Shown here: positions 11,835 through 24,824 of the stretch, piece by piece | Layout: every line of letters begins with the position of its first letter | How positions within the stretch are numbered: the first letter of the stretch is position 1 | DNA from: Ehretia macrophylla | Lineage: Eukaryota; Streptophyta; Magnoliopsida; Boraginales; Ehretiaceae | Assembly (NCBI GenBank): GCA_037974665.1 | Contig: CM075780.1 | Location: 6,727,268 to 6,791,267 of the forward strand | Direction: 5' to 3' | Length of the DNA: 64,000 nucleotides | Program-made: the position numbers and the translations under genes | Notes under the pieces: generated by a model | Database searches by the model: none | Told to the model about the DNA's origin: nothing | What the model saw: only the letters and a program-made list of their open reading frames with translations

Positions 11835-12389
11835 TTTTCAATTTCTTTTGCCCTGGTTAGGGTTGCCAAGATACTTTATCCACCAAATCTCTATTACTGA
11901 ATCCCACGGAACATTGGGCAAGACAACTTCGCTTCACGTAGAGGCTGGGCCCGCAAACCGAGGGCGTAGGGTTTGTGACCAGGTCTCCGTCGCTCCGGTC
12001 CCCATAACTTTTGATCCGTAAGGAGTTACGCGGCGCACAGTATACCGTTGCAAAGCTCTGAGATCTCTACGACGGGGGCAGCCAGCATGCTCGCTGTGCC
12101 CGTTTTTGGAGCCCAAAATTGAACGTTTTCATCAGTTTCAGGCCACTTTTCTTCTTTTACTCTTTTTTTCCGACCCGGATCGTACGTCATGAACTGTTAA
12201 AAGGATGACAACCTGACTCGCGGGACATCAGAGGGCCCTACAACGTGTCGATATCACGTTTTGCGAGGATGCTGTGTTGTTGAAGTTGATGGGTTGTCGT
12301 TAAGCCCATTGGGCCTTTTGAATGGGCTATCTCTCTAGGCTGGGACTGTGAACCGTTAACTCATATAGGAATTGTGCCCTCAACATGAT

Positions 12390-12508
12390 GGGTGCGATCA
12401 TACCAGCAATAATGCACCGGATCCTATCAGAACTCTGAAGTTAAGCGTGCTTGGGCGATAGTAGTACTAGGATAGGTGACCCCTGGGAAGTCCTCGTGTT
12501 GCACCCCC
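12390..12508 (+). rRNA. 5S ribosomal RNA, copy 19 (1-bp deletion)
   Basis: 119 nt; one C of the C-box run 91-95 is missing. Also C20A, C36T, C47T, G70T, G85A. Last copy before element L, which begins 94 bp after the gene end. Likely inactive. Confidence 0.93.
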
Positions 12509-12602
12509 TTTTCAATTTTTTTTGCCCTGGTTAGGGTTGCCAAGATACTTTATCCACCAAATCTCTATTACTAAATCCCACGGAACATTGGGCAAGACAA
12601 CT

Positions 12603-15600
12603 TGTCATGCCCCAACTCGGCCTATGAAGATTTAACACTTAACATTTTGTCCTAAACTCGAAAATTTTCCGAAAACCCGGCAGCATAATGGCTGTAATTG
12701 GGCTATTTGGTTTGACCTAATTCTCTAAACGCCTCAATTATTCCAATCATTAACCCAATTCCATTAATGACTCCTATTTGTCACCAACCGATTTGCCTAC
12801 TAGTTTATCTTGAAGGTCTTGTTTGGTTAATAAGCCTTACATGATAACTATGTCCCGTTTATTTGTCAATTTCCTATCATGCAAGTACCTATTATCCTTT
12901 AGTTTGCAAGTGAGCACCTAAGTGAAATTAGATAGAATTAACTTAGTTGATTGTTCATCTAGTGGTTTGAATGCCTACGATAACTACCAATTAAGAAACG
13001 AAAGCAAACCACCAAATAAAAGTTCGTCTGACTATAGGTAGTACAATCCCAGAATTAGACCCAAATTACAACGGGGTTATTTACATCAATAAAATGAATA
13101 GTTTGCAATCAAACACAACTTCCATATAGCAACCACTTTCAGGAAAAGCACAAAAGCACGTAGGGACAGGCAATCACTCCAAGGAATCATCGATAGGCAC
13201 GTTGTCCTCGGGTACCTGTACCTGTTCTTCTTCACTTGTGATAAAAAGAGGGTGAGTCCTTATGAACTCAGCGAGGTGGAACGAGAAATACGTTTTGAAA
13301 CTCATTTTCCGGTTCAATTTATGAAAACTCTTTTTGAAAACATGTCACGTATTACAAATATTAAGGTACGCAAATATATGAAACAAATCGAGTAACAGAT
13401 ACATTTACCAATCATTTCAAGGATACGGTGAGCAGTTGCTCACAATTTCGATTTCGATACAATTGTTGCGGCCGACTTCAATAATCCACTTATCGCTCCC
13501 AATTGGGTGTACTCCGGATGTACCCCAAAACCTACGACCCAACTCTCCGAGGGTGGAATGCCAAGCGAGAGAGGGAATTGGACCATGGTAGTCACGGGAG
13601 CACCGGCAAGCCCTATGCCGCCCGGCATTATTGAAACGCTACCATGCCACAATGAAAGGTTGCAACCTCGTATGCAATGCACATTTATAACATTTAACAT
13701 ATCACATTAGGAGGACAACAAAGTAGGTCGCCTCCGAACAGTTATAAGGTCGCACGTTGTCAAGTAGTCAAACAAGGCACGATAAGACAAGTAATTTCAC
13801 TTGAATGGCATATAGAGCCATATGAACATTAAACGGGCAGCCATGTAACACATGTAAGTCAAGCCATATAACCCATTTCGAAGTCCACGTAATCAAGTGA
13901 TACGATTATTCAACATGCAACAACATCTACGTGGGTTCAGATGCAAGAAAAGCCTATTTGTCAACATGCAATGATCAAAATTACATTTAAGCTTATAAGG
14001 GAAACTACGGGCAGCCTACTAAACATATAATTCCACACAATATTCAAATGATCAACACTTAGCAAAACTACCTAGTCATTAGGGTTTCCATTTCGTGCAT
14101 ATTTGTGCAATTTGAGCCTCAACCAAACTCAAAGTCAATCTCAAACCATGTATCATATAATTCAACATCCCCAAGTACTCAAAACAGTCCACACAACATC
14201 TCAACACCACAATTCCAAGCAATTAACACCACAAGAGAGGTTACAATAATTGTTTCTAAGTACAACATTAAGTGAAACCCTTGCTGCAATAGGATTTTTT
14301 CTCACAATCAATAGGATAATCAAACAATCTCCAAATCCAGTGAATAAGATGTCAAATTAAATATTAAGAAGTTAACTAAAATCAGAAACAAACCTTGCAT
14401 CAATTGGAGTTCGGAATCATTAGATATAGCCGAAACAGTGGAATAGAACAAAACTGTCCAGATTTGCACACTTTTCAGTAATTGACGTTTTTTAGGTCCT
14501 TAGGGTCAGATTTAGCCTTGGTCCATTTCTGATAAAATTGTCCAGAACTGAAAAATATATAAGCACAACAAATTTCATGCATTTTGGACATCATTTACTA
14601 AGTCAAATATGGTTCGTTCCACAAGGTCAGTGCATCTGCCAAAACCTGCTTCGTGTTTCCAGATTTCCATATTTGGACACATTTTAAAGCTTTGCCAGTT
14701 TGAGGACTTTAGAGTCAAAATTAGCTTCGGCCTATTTCTGGGAACAATGTTAAAAACTGTCCAAACTAGTCACCTACCAATTTTCATGCATTTTCAACAT
14801 CATTTCCCTAGCTAAACTTACCTCGAAACAGAATGGTCAGAGAGCTGTCAACAATCCGACTTCACCTAGCATCACTTTCAAGCCAAGATCTTGCCATGCA
14901 TGGTTGTTTAAGCTTATGAACGACCATATAACTCAAGTACAGAAGAAAATACATACATTCATGAGCATGCATGTGAATTTTTGAAGGATTTTCAAAAGGT
15001 TTTAGCCCTCACCTTAGCAATCAACCCAAAAGATGCACAAAAACTTGTTGAAGCTCAAATCTCTTCTTCTTCTTGCTTATCCGAGATTCCAACTTGGTTT
15101 TCTCTATTTTTCCTAGCCTAGTGATCAATCTCTTAGTACATTCATGTTGTTAGAACAAGAAGAAAAGAAATGGAAGCTTAAAAACTCACCAAGGCCGAAA
15201 ATGGTGACTCAAAATGCTTGCATGTGTGTTTCTTGCATCCTAGCTTACTTGGGTGAGTTTATTTGCTTGTTGTTTGTCTTGATGCACCATAGGATGATGA
15301 AGATGAGCTAAGGTATGAAGAAACTCAGCCCAAAACCGAGATGGAGAGAGAGAATGAGAGGGAGAGAGAGAAGGTTGAGGAAGAAAGAAGAAATGACAAA
15401 AAAATGAAAGCCTTTGCATCCTTTAAGCATGTGGTTGGCCTTGGGCCATTAAATTCTGATTTTTGTGTCTTCAATGTGTGATTTTAAAATGTTTAGCATG
15501 GGCAAGGGTGGTTTGGTTGAGCAAGGTAGAGGATTTAGGTGGTTTTGAGCATTTTTTTATGCATTGTGCTAAGTGTTTGTCATTGTTTGTCTAGGAATAA

Positions 15601-16249
15601 TTCTTTATGCATTTGTGTCATTAGAATTGTCATAGGAATGTTGGGAAATTAGGGAATCTAGGTAGAATAAAATATAGGAATTTTTGTTGATGAGTTGAAT
15701 TATGAATAGAATAATAGATAGTGGAAAATGTAGGAGTAGTTTAGTACTATTTTATTGTTAGTGGAGTTTGTAGAGAATTTGAATTAGGAATATAATATTG
15801 GTTAGTGGATTGTGTAGGATTATTTTAGTGTCTAGTGCTTTGTGTAGGATTCTTTCTTGATTAACGTGGTGGCACGGATTCCTAGATCTAGGGCACGAAT
15901 TACGAGGTAGACACGAACTACGAGATAAGACACAAACTTCAAGACTAATGCACGTAATTCAAGACACAACTCTTAAACCTAGGTTAAAGCACGCAGTTCA
16001 AGGTTAATGCACACGAAACGAAGAGACACACACAAATCAAGGTATCGCACGTAAATTAAGGTCATGGCATGTTTATCTAGGTATCGAATTTATATCGAGG
16101 ATTAGGGCACACAATTCTAGGGTAAGGCACGTATAACGAGGCATGCACGAAAACCAAGACAGGGCACGTAATCTAAGGTCGGTCATATAATTTTAGGTCT
16201 AAGGCGCGCAAATCGAGGTAGGACACGTTATTCGGGGTCGGGCCTCACA
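12603..16249 (-). repeat. Element L 3' LTR (left)
   Basis: 3,647 bp, TGTCATGCCCC...GGCCTCACA. It has a deletion of about 65 bp near 12625 relative to the right LTR. Readable parts include the leader hairpin (13253-13270), a TATAAATG candidate near 13690, a GA-rich tract (about 15343-15396), and degenerate short tandem repeats at 15871-16240. Confidence 0.92.
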
Positions 16250-16262
16250 TCCTCCCCTCCTT
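16250..16262 (-). other. Element L polypurine tract
   Basis: On the minus strand AAGGAGGGGAGGA directly abuts the TGTGAGG start of the 3' LTR. It is the plus-strand DNA priming site, identical in T1 and T2. Confidence 0.85.
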
Positions 16263-19142
16263 AAAAGAATTTCGTCCCGAAATTCATTCTTACTTGTTAA
16301 GGTCATTTAGACGGATTTCGACCATTGTTATTTTCCAACTCCGGGTCGTCCTTTGCTCTGTGATCTCTCTTACCACAACGAATTCACTTCCTAGCTTTCT
16401 CCAATCATTTAATTCAGTGTGACCTCTACATTTACAGTTTGTTCCTTTGAACGACTCTATTCTCCATTTGATCTTAAGGTCAAGTTCATTAACTAAGGTT
16501 AGAGTCTTAAAACATAGTCATCGAAGTTGGATCAGTATTCTAACAATAGAACTATAACTCCAAAATCATGGCTCATGTTGTATCAATCTCGCATTCCTAC
16601 CTCAAAAGGAATATCACAATGATACTGCGATCTTATGGTTACATACACTAATTTCAAGTTGATAGGTCTATATCAGATTTACATATTCTATCAACTAGCT
16701 TCAAAATTGTAAACACCTAGGACATACACATGTTATGGGTCATTTCCACAATACGACTCTATTTTCAAGAAGATCTCACCAATAAACTAATCCATCTCAA
16801 GTCGTCATCTATCGGTAGTATCATAGTTTTTATCTTGAAGGTACATTGGATTAGTAAATCTTCTAATGACTAGTCTCTCGATTACAGGCTCCTATTCACT
16901 AATCTCCTTTCCCGGCTTTGTTAACCTTCACGCTCGTAATCTATGAGAAAGACCATTGAGATTCGTTAAACTCAAACTCTAAGTTTTATTAGGTACCACC
17001 AACAACTGCCATCGAAATTGCATGGGTAAACTGAGCATGTCGCACTAGTTCAACTCTTACAAGTAAATTCATCAACTCGTAATCCACAATTTATTTCCTA
17101 ATTCAAATCCTTATCTTCAAGTCATGAGGCTTTAGAATTTCTTTAATGTTAACCAAGACTCCTAAGGCGAATAGTTTCAATCTCAAATAAATTTCACTCA
17201 CCTCAATCCAAGGTTACGTCATACTTAAGAAGATAATGGTCCTATTCACTTAGCGACCTAGTCATCCCTTTGAACACTTAATGCCCGCCAATATATCTCC
17301 AACATTAATGTTACTAAGCTGGGTTTATAGCCATGTAAGTGATATCAATTCTCTACTAGGTTACCGGTTGTACAACAACAATCCTAGGACTATAATTGGG
17401 TACCGAAATGATCTAGCTCATAAGATACTTGCCATACTAATCCAAGTATCTTATTACACAAAATAGCTTCAAGGCTGTGTCAATCATAAGAATTATAACC
17501 ACAAGGCATCCTTCAATATAATTTAATAGAACTTTAAAAGTAATCAACCACTTATTTAACTGTCACTGCAAGATTCACCCCTCTTATTCAACGACCACAA
17601 TTCGAAGTCTACCGATCGCTAGTTTCTAGATGTGAAACGGTGTACATAAATACAGTGGTCTAACAATAGTCTATTGGGTCATTATGACTCTAATTCATCT
17701 CTATCTTAACTCTATGAAATCTTACTCTTCTCATTTACATGTTCAACTAGCTAAGAGCGTCAAGACTCATCGACCTTAGGTCCTAGGGTTCACTATGAAT
17801 CATCATGCATACTCACTATTAGATATTTAGGATTACTAATCATACCCTAACGACTCCACTTTGTAACCGAATTCTTTAATCTCATTTTCATGGTTTATAT
17901 ATTAGGTCCATTGGTATTACTTAGGGATATATGCTTCTTAACATCCTCTACGGTATCCAAATAACGAGTGCATAGATTGACTTACTTGCATATTTACAAC
18001 TAAACCCGAGAGGCACCAAATTAATACCATGATTCTAAATATCATCGATATCCAACTTAGGACCTTTAGCAACGTTAGTCATCTAATGCACAATTCAATT
18101 CCTTACACTTCTATCCGACCTAACATTTTAGGTGCAGTTTTCCAAACACGAGTTCTAGCTACGTGAATTCCTTGATTCCAACATTCCTATACCTTGTTAT
18201 ACTAAAGAATCATCAACCTTGTTAAACTCAGTCTCCAGAGTTACCTACATGTCTTGAGGTTATCCATTGTTAAGTTACTTAAACACATTATTCACGCCTT
18301 AATAATCTAACCCCTATCGTCCATTTCCACGAGTTCATCTCTTAATTTCTAGGTCACAATCTTACCATTGAGTGAACTTGAAACTCGTTAATATACACCT
18401 TATTAGGTTCAACGATGCTTAATTCCAATCAAGTAAGGATTCAATCATATAATTAGTCTATTATACCATTTTAAGATATAAGAATTTGATTCAAAAGCAA
18501 CTCCTAAGTCAAACTTCCATTATCAGCATGTGAACATATATATACTACTCCACATCTCCAATAGTATATTCTTATATCTAAGGAAAGTTGTATGTCCTTA
18601 ACATTTATTCTTGAACCACAATTAGAAGAACGGTTTAACAGAATTAAGAACTTTATAGCTATAAAATTGATAACTTAATCACAGGCATGTGTATTCCAAA
18701 GATAAAGAGATAATTTTACCTCAACAATTATACATGTGCTACGCATTTTATATATATGCATATCCAATAAGATATATGATCCATTGAGCACCTGTGAAGA
18801 TGCGAGAAATCTCTAACCGGGCCTTTCGTTCGTCTTGCACAAATTCACTTCCCTGAAAGTCCTAATCCTAACTATCTATGTGTATAAACAGTCATTCACA
18901 GTTATATAACATGCACATGTATCAAAGAAGGAGTATAAAAGCATGCATGCATTATTAAGGACGTGTCGGTATGCATGATACATAATACATATGGTCCACA
19001 AAGGCACATAATATTCAATACTTAAAGCAATTAAAGCACATTAGCACATATTAACACATATAAACAAGACATCATAATTACCTTAGGGCTTCTATCCATG
19101 GTCCGAGAGTTGAACCCGACTAACGCCTAGTTACTAAACTAA
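16263..19142 (-). other. Element L internal region, non-coding
   Basis: About 2.9 kb, AT-rich, with no substantial reading frame on either strand (longest about 61 codons). The first about 35 bp after the polypurine tract and the last about 130 bp before the primer site resemble the matching parts of the T elements. The about 2.7 kb between them has no visible relation to gag-pol and I do not recognise it. Confidence 0.75.
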
Positions 19143-19154
19143 GCTCTGATACCA
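19143..19154 (-). other. Element L primer-binding site (tRNA-iMet)
   Basis: Minus strand TGGTATCAGAGC, complementary to the 3' end of plant initiator methionine tRNA, separated from the 5' LTR by about 13 bp. Confidence 0.9.
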
Positions 19155-19167
19155 TTCTAATATAAGG

Positions 19168-22100
19168 TGTCACGCCCCAACCCGGCCTATAAGGTTAGAC
19201 TAGGGTGTGAACTAAACATTCAGGTAATATCACATACTTAACTGTTTATCAAGATTTAACACTTAACGTTTTGGCCTAAACTCGAAAATTTTTCAAAAAA
19301 CCGGCAGTATAATGGCTGTAATTGGGCTCTTTGGTTTGACCTAATTCTCTAAACGCTTCAATTATTCCAATCATTAACCCAATTCCATTAAGGACTCCTA
19401 TTTGTCACCAACCGATTTGCCTACTAGTTTATCTTGAAAGTCTTGTTTGGTTAATAAGCCTAACATGATAACTATGTCCCGTTTATTTGTCAATTTCCTA
19501 TCATGCAAGTACCTATTATCCTTTAGTTGGCAAGTGAGCACCTAAGTGAAATTAGATAGAATTAACTTAGTTGATTGTTCATCTAGTGGTTTGAATACCT
19601 ACGATAACTACCAATTAAGAAACGAAAGCAAACCACCAAATAAAAGTCTGTTCGGCTATAGGTAGTACAATCCCAGAATTAGACCCAAATTACAACGGGG
19701 TCATTTACATCAATAAAATGAATAGTTTGCAATCAAACACAACATCCATATAGCAACCACTTTCAGACAAAGCACAAAAGCACGTAGGGACAGGCAATCA
19801 CTCCAAGGAATCATCGATAGGAACGTTGTCCTCGGGTACCTGTACCTGTTCTTCTTCACCTGTGATAAAAAGAGGGTGAGTCCTTATGAACTCAGCGAGG
19901 GGAAACGATAAATACGATTTGAAACTCATTTTACGGTTCAATTTATGAAAACTCTTTTTGAAAACATGTCACGTATTACAAATAATAAGGTACGCAAATA
20001 TATGAAACAAATCGAGTAACAAATACATTTACCAAACATTTCAAGGATACGATGAGCAGTTGCTCACAATTTCGATTTCGATACAATTGTTGCGGCCGAC
20101 TTCAATAATCCACTTATCGCTCCCAATTGGGTGTACTCCGGATGTACCCCGAAACCTACGACCCAACTTTGCGAGGGTGGAATGCCAAGCGAGAGAGGGA
20201 ATTGGACCATGGTAGTCATGGGAGCACCGGCAAGCCCTATGCCGCCCGGCGTTCGTGAAACGCTACCATGCCACAATGAAAGGTTGCAACCTCGTATGCA
20301 ATGCACATTTATAACATTTAACATATCACATTAGGAGGACAACAAAGTAGGTCGCCTCCGAACAGTTATAAGGTCGCACGTTGTCAAGTAGTCAAACAAG
20401 GCACGATAAGACAAGTAATTTCACTTGAATGGCATATAGAGCCATATGAACATTAAACGGGCAGCCATGTAACACATGTAAGTCAATCCATATAACTCAT
20501 TTCGAAGTCCACGTAATCAAGTGATACGATTATTCAACATGCAACAACATCTACGTGGGTTCGAATGCAAGAAAAGCCTATTTGTCAACATGCAATGATC
20601 AAAATTACATTTAAGCTTATAAGGGCAACTACGGGAATCCTACTAAACATATAATTCCACACAATATTCAAATGATCAACACTTAGCAAAACTACCTAGT
20701 CATTAGGGTTTCCATTTCGTGCATATTTGTGCAATTTGAGCCTCAACCAAACTCAAAGTCAATCTCAAACCATGCATCATATAATTCAACATCCTCAAGT
20801 ACTCAAAACAGTCCACACAACATCGTAACACCACAATTCCAAGCAATTAACACCACAAGAGATGTTACAATAATTGTTTCTAAGTACAACATTAAGTGAA
20901 ACCCTTGCTGCAATAGGCTGTTTTATCACAATCAATAGGATAATCAAACAATCTCCAAATCCAGTGAATAAGATGTCAAATTAAAGCTTAAGAAGTTAAC
21001 TAAAATCAGAAACAAACTCTGCATCAATTGGAGTTCGGAATCATTAGATATAGCCAAAAAAAGTGGAATAGCACAAAACTGTCCAGATTTGCACACTTTT
21101 CAGTAATTGACGTTTTTGAGGTCCTTAGGGTCAGATTTAGCCTTGGTCCATTTCTGAAAAAATTGTCCAGAACTGAAACGTCAAGAAGCACACAAAATTT
21201 CATGCATTGTGGACATCATTTACTAAGTCAAATATGGTTCGTTCCACAAGGTCAGTGCATCTGCCAAAACCTGCTTCATTTTTCCAGATTTCCAGATTTC
21301 CAGATTTGGACACATTTTAAAGATTTGCCATTTTGAGGACCTTAGAGTCAAAATTAGCTTCGTCCTATTTCTGGGAAAAATGTTCAAAACTGTCCAAAAT
21401 AGTCACCTACCAATTTTCATGCATTTTAAACATCATTTTCCTAGCTAAACTTACCTCGAAACAGACTGGTCAGAGAGCTGTCAACAATCCGACTTCACCT
21501 AGCATCACTTTCAAGCCAAGATCTTGCCATGCATGGTCGTTTAAGCTTATGAACGAACATATAACTCAAGTACAGAAGCAAAGACATACATTCATGAGCA
21601 TGCATGTGAATTTTTGAAGGATTTTCAAAAGGTTTTAGCCCTCACCTTAGCAATCAACCCAAAAGATGCACAAAAACTTGTTGAAGCCCAAATCTCTTCT
21701 TCTTCTTGCTTAGCCGAGATTCCAACTTGGTTTTCTCTATTTTTCCTAGCCTAGTGATCAATCTCTTACTACATTCATGTGGTTAGAACAAGAAGAAAAG
21801 AAATGGAAGCTTAAAAACTCACCAAGGCCGAAAATGGTGACTCAAAATGCTTGCATGTGTGTTTCTTGCATCCTAGCTTGCTTGGGTGAGTTTCTTTGCT
21901 TGTTGTTTGTCTTGATGCACCATAGGATGATGAAGATGAGCTAAGGGGTGAAGAAACTCAGCCCAAAACCGAGATCGAGAGAGAGAATGAGAGGGAGAGA
22001 GAGAAGGTTGAGGAAGAAAGAAGAAATGACAAAAAAATGAAAGCCTTTGCATCCTTTAAGCATGTGGTTGGCCTTGGGCCATTAAATTCTGATTTTTGTG

Positions 22101-22882
22101 TCTTCAATGTGTGATTTTAAAATGTTTAGCATGGGCAAGGATGGTTTGGTTGAGCAAAGTAGAGGATTTAGGTGGTTTTGAGCATTTTTTTATGCATTGT
22201 GCTAAGTGTTTGTCATAGTTTGTCTAGGAATAATTCTTTATGCATTTGTGTCATTAGAATTGTCATAGGAATGTTGGGAAATTAGGGAATCTATGTAGAA
22301 TAAAATATAGGAATGTTTGTTGATGAGTTGAATTATGAATAGAATAATAGATAGTGGAAAATGTAGGAGTAGTTTAGTACTATTTTATTGTTAGTGGAGT
22401 TTGTAGAGAATTTGAATTAGGAATATAATATTGGTTAGTGGATTGTGTAGGATTATTTTAGTGTCTAGTGCTTTGTGTAGGATTCTTTCTTGATTAACGT
22501 GGTGGCACGGATTCCTAGATCTAGGGCACGAATTATGAGGTAGACACGAACAACGAGATAAGACACGAACTTCAAGACTAATGCACGTAATTCAAGACAC
22601 GACTCTTAAACCTAGGTTAAAGCACGCAGTTCAAGATTAATGCACACGAAACGAAGAGACACATGCAAATCAAGGTCTCGCACGTAAATTAAGGTCATGG
22701 CATGTTTATCTAGGCATTGAACGTATATCGAGGATTAGGGCACACAATTTTAGGTTAAGGCACGTATAACGAGGCATGCACGAAAACCAAGACAGGGCAC
22801 GTAATCCAAGGTCGGTCATATAATTTTAGGTCTAAGGCACGCAAATCGAGGTAGGACACTTTATTCGGGGTCGGGCCTCACA
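19168..22882 (-). repeat. Element L 5' LTR (right)
   Basis: 3,715 bp, TGTCACGCCCC...GGCCTCACA. Nearly identical to the left copy apart from the deletion there. In minus-strand reading it is the promoter-bearing LTR, ending beside the primer site. Confidence 0.92.
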
Positions 22883-23350
22883 CAACTTCGCTTCACGTAG
22901 AGGCTAGGCCCGCAAACTGAGGGCATAGGGTTTCTGATCAGGTCTCCGTCGATCCAGTGCCCATAATTTTTGATCCGTAAGGAGTTACGCGGCGCACAGT
23001 ATACCGTTGCAAAGCTCTATGAGAGCTCTACGACGGGGGCAGCCAGCTTGCTTGCTTTGCCCATTTTTGTAGCCCAAAATCGAACGTTTTCATTAGTTTC
23101 AGGCCACATTTCTTCTTTTGCTCTGTTTTTCCGTCCCGGATCGTACGTCGTGAACTGTTAAAAGGATGACAACCTGACTCGCGGAACATCAGAGGGCCCT
23201 AAAACATGTTGATATCACATCTGGTGAGGATGCTGCGTTGTTGAAGCGGATGGGTTGTCGTGAAGCCCATTGGGCCTTTTTAATGGGACATCTCTCTAGG
23301 CTGGGACTGTGAACAGTTAACACATAAAGGAATTTTGCCCTCAACATGAC

Positions 23351-23470
23351 AGGTGCGATCATACCAGCACTAATGCAACGGATTCCATCAGAACTCCGAA
23401 GTTAAGCGTGCTTCGGCGAGAGTAGTACTAGGATGGGTGACCCCCTAGGAAGTCCTAGTGTTGTACCCCA
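23351..23470 (+). rRNA. 5S ribosomal RNA, copy 20
   Basis: 120 nt. First copy after element L. Differences: G1A, C28A, C34T, G64C, G97A, C107A, C114T, C120A. Confidence 0.94.
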
Positions 23471-24027
23471 TTTTCAATTTTTTTTGCCATGGTTAGGGTT
23501 GCCAAGATACTTTATCCACCAAATCTCTATTACTGAATCCCACGGAACATTGGGCAAGACAACTTCACTTCACGTAGAAGTTGGGCCTGCAAACCGAGGG
23601 CGTAGGGTTTGTGACCAGGTCTCCGTCGCTCCGGTGCCCATAACTTTTGATCCGTAAGGAGTTATGCGGCGCACAACATACCGTTGCAAAGCTCTCTGAG
23701 AGCTCTACGACGGGGGCAGCCAGCTTGCTCGATGTGCCTATTTTTGGAGCCCAAAATCGAACGTTTTCATCAGTTTTAGGCCACTTTTCTTCTTTTACTC
23801 TGTTTTTTCATCCCGCATCGTACGTCGTGAACTGTTAAAAGGACGACAACCTGACTCGCGGGACATTAGAGGGCCCTACAACGTGTCGATATCACGTCTT
23901 GCGAGGATGCTGCATTGTTCAAGCGGATGGGTTGTCGTTAAGCCCATTGTGCCGTTTGAATTGGTCATCTCTCAAGGCTGGGACTGTGAACCGTTAACAC
24001 ATATAGGAATTGTGCCCTCAACATTAC

Positions 24028-24147
24028 AGGTGCGATCATACCAGCACTAATGCACCGGATCCCATCAGAACTCCGAAGTTAAGCGTGCTTGGGCGAGAGT
24101 AGTACTAGGATGGGTGACCCCGTAGAAAGTTCTCGTGTTGCACCCCC
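24028..24147 (+). rRNA. 5S ribosomal RNA, copy 21
   Basis: 120 nt. Differences: G1A, C95G, G97A, G99A, C104T. Confidence 0.95.
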
Positions 24148-24704
24148 TTTTCAATTTTTTTTGCCCTGGTTAGGGTTGCCAAGATACTTTATCCGCCAAA
24201 TCTCTATTACTGAATCCCACGGAACATTGGGCAAGACAACTTCGCTTCACGTCGAGGCTGGGCCCGCAAACCGACGGCATAGGGTTTGTGACCAGGTCTC
24301 TGTCGCTCCGGTGCCCATAACTTTTGATCCGTAAGGAGTTACGCGGCACACAGCATACCGTTGCAAAGCTCTCTGAGAGCTCAACGACGGGGGCAGCCAG
24401 CTTGCTCGCTTTGGCCGTTTTTAGAGCCCAAAATCAAACGTTTTCATCAGTTTCAGGCCACTTTTCTTCTTTTGCTCTGTTTTTTCGTCCCGGATCGTAC
24501 ATCGTGAACTGTTAAAAGGACGACAACCTAACTTGCGGGACATCAGAGGGCCCTACAATGTGTCGATATCACATCTTGCAAGCATGCTACGTTGTTGAAG
24601 CGGATGGGTTGTCGTTAAGCCCATTGGGCCTTTTGAATAGGCCATCTCTCTAGGCTGGGACTGTGAACCGATAACACATATAGGAATTGTGCCCTCAACA
24701 TGAC

Positions 24705-24824
24705 AGGTGCAATCATACCAGCACTAATGCACCAGATCCCATCAGAACTCCGAAGTTAAGCGTGCTTGGACGAGAGTAGTACTAGGATGGGTGACCCCTT
24801 GGGAAGTCCTCGTGTTGCACCCCC
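24705..24824 (+). rRNA. 5S ribosomal RNA, copy 22
   Basis: 120 nt. Differences: G1A, G7A, G30A, G66A, C95T. Confidence 0.95.

Larger units (their letters stand above)
1..12602 (+). repeat. 5S rDNA tandem array, left segment (19 genes)
   Basis: Head-to-tail units of 675-677 bp, each with a 120-bp 5S rRNA gene and a spacer of about 557 bp. Bases 1-211 are the end of a spacer whose gene lies outside the window. Each spacer has, in order, a T-rich terminator, a TTAGGGTT-like motif, a GTAGGGTTTG motif, a stretch around CGTACGTCGTGAACTG, an inverted repeat GCCCATT...AATGGGC, and a short Pol III upstream region. The segment ends at 12602, where element L is inserted. The peptides of about 81 and 63 residues that recur in every unit are chance readings through gene and spacer. 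Confidence 0.97.
12603..22882 (-). mobile_element. Element L: LARD-type non-autonomous LTR retrotransposon
   Basis: 10,280 bp with TG...CA ends and a 5-bp target duplication CAACT (12598-12602 and 22883-22887) inside a 5S spacer. Two LTRs of 3.65 and 3.7 kb flank a 2.9-kb internal region with no reading frame above about 60 codons. The primer site is next to the right LTR and the polypurine tract next to the left LTR, so the element reads on the minus strand. Its LTRs, leader and polypurine tract are homologous to elements T1 and T2, which carry gag-pol. I infer it was mobilised by T-type proteins. Large LTRs around a non-coding core fit the LARD definition. Confidence 0.9.

Noticed and set aside
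1-12602. Possible CRISPR array from regularly spaced repeats
   Set aside because: The repeats are 677-bp 5S rDNA units, not short repeats with unique spacers.
13440-13700. Reading frame of about 86 residues (MLNVINVHCIRG...) on the minus strand of T/L LTRs
   Set aside because: Its ATG overlaps the candidate TATA box, so it would lie upstream of the transcription start, and its length varies among LTR copies.
17281-17466. 61-codon frame inside element L
   Set aside because: Within chance expectation for AT-rich DNA; no recognisable domain.
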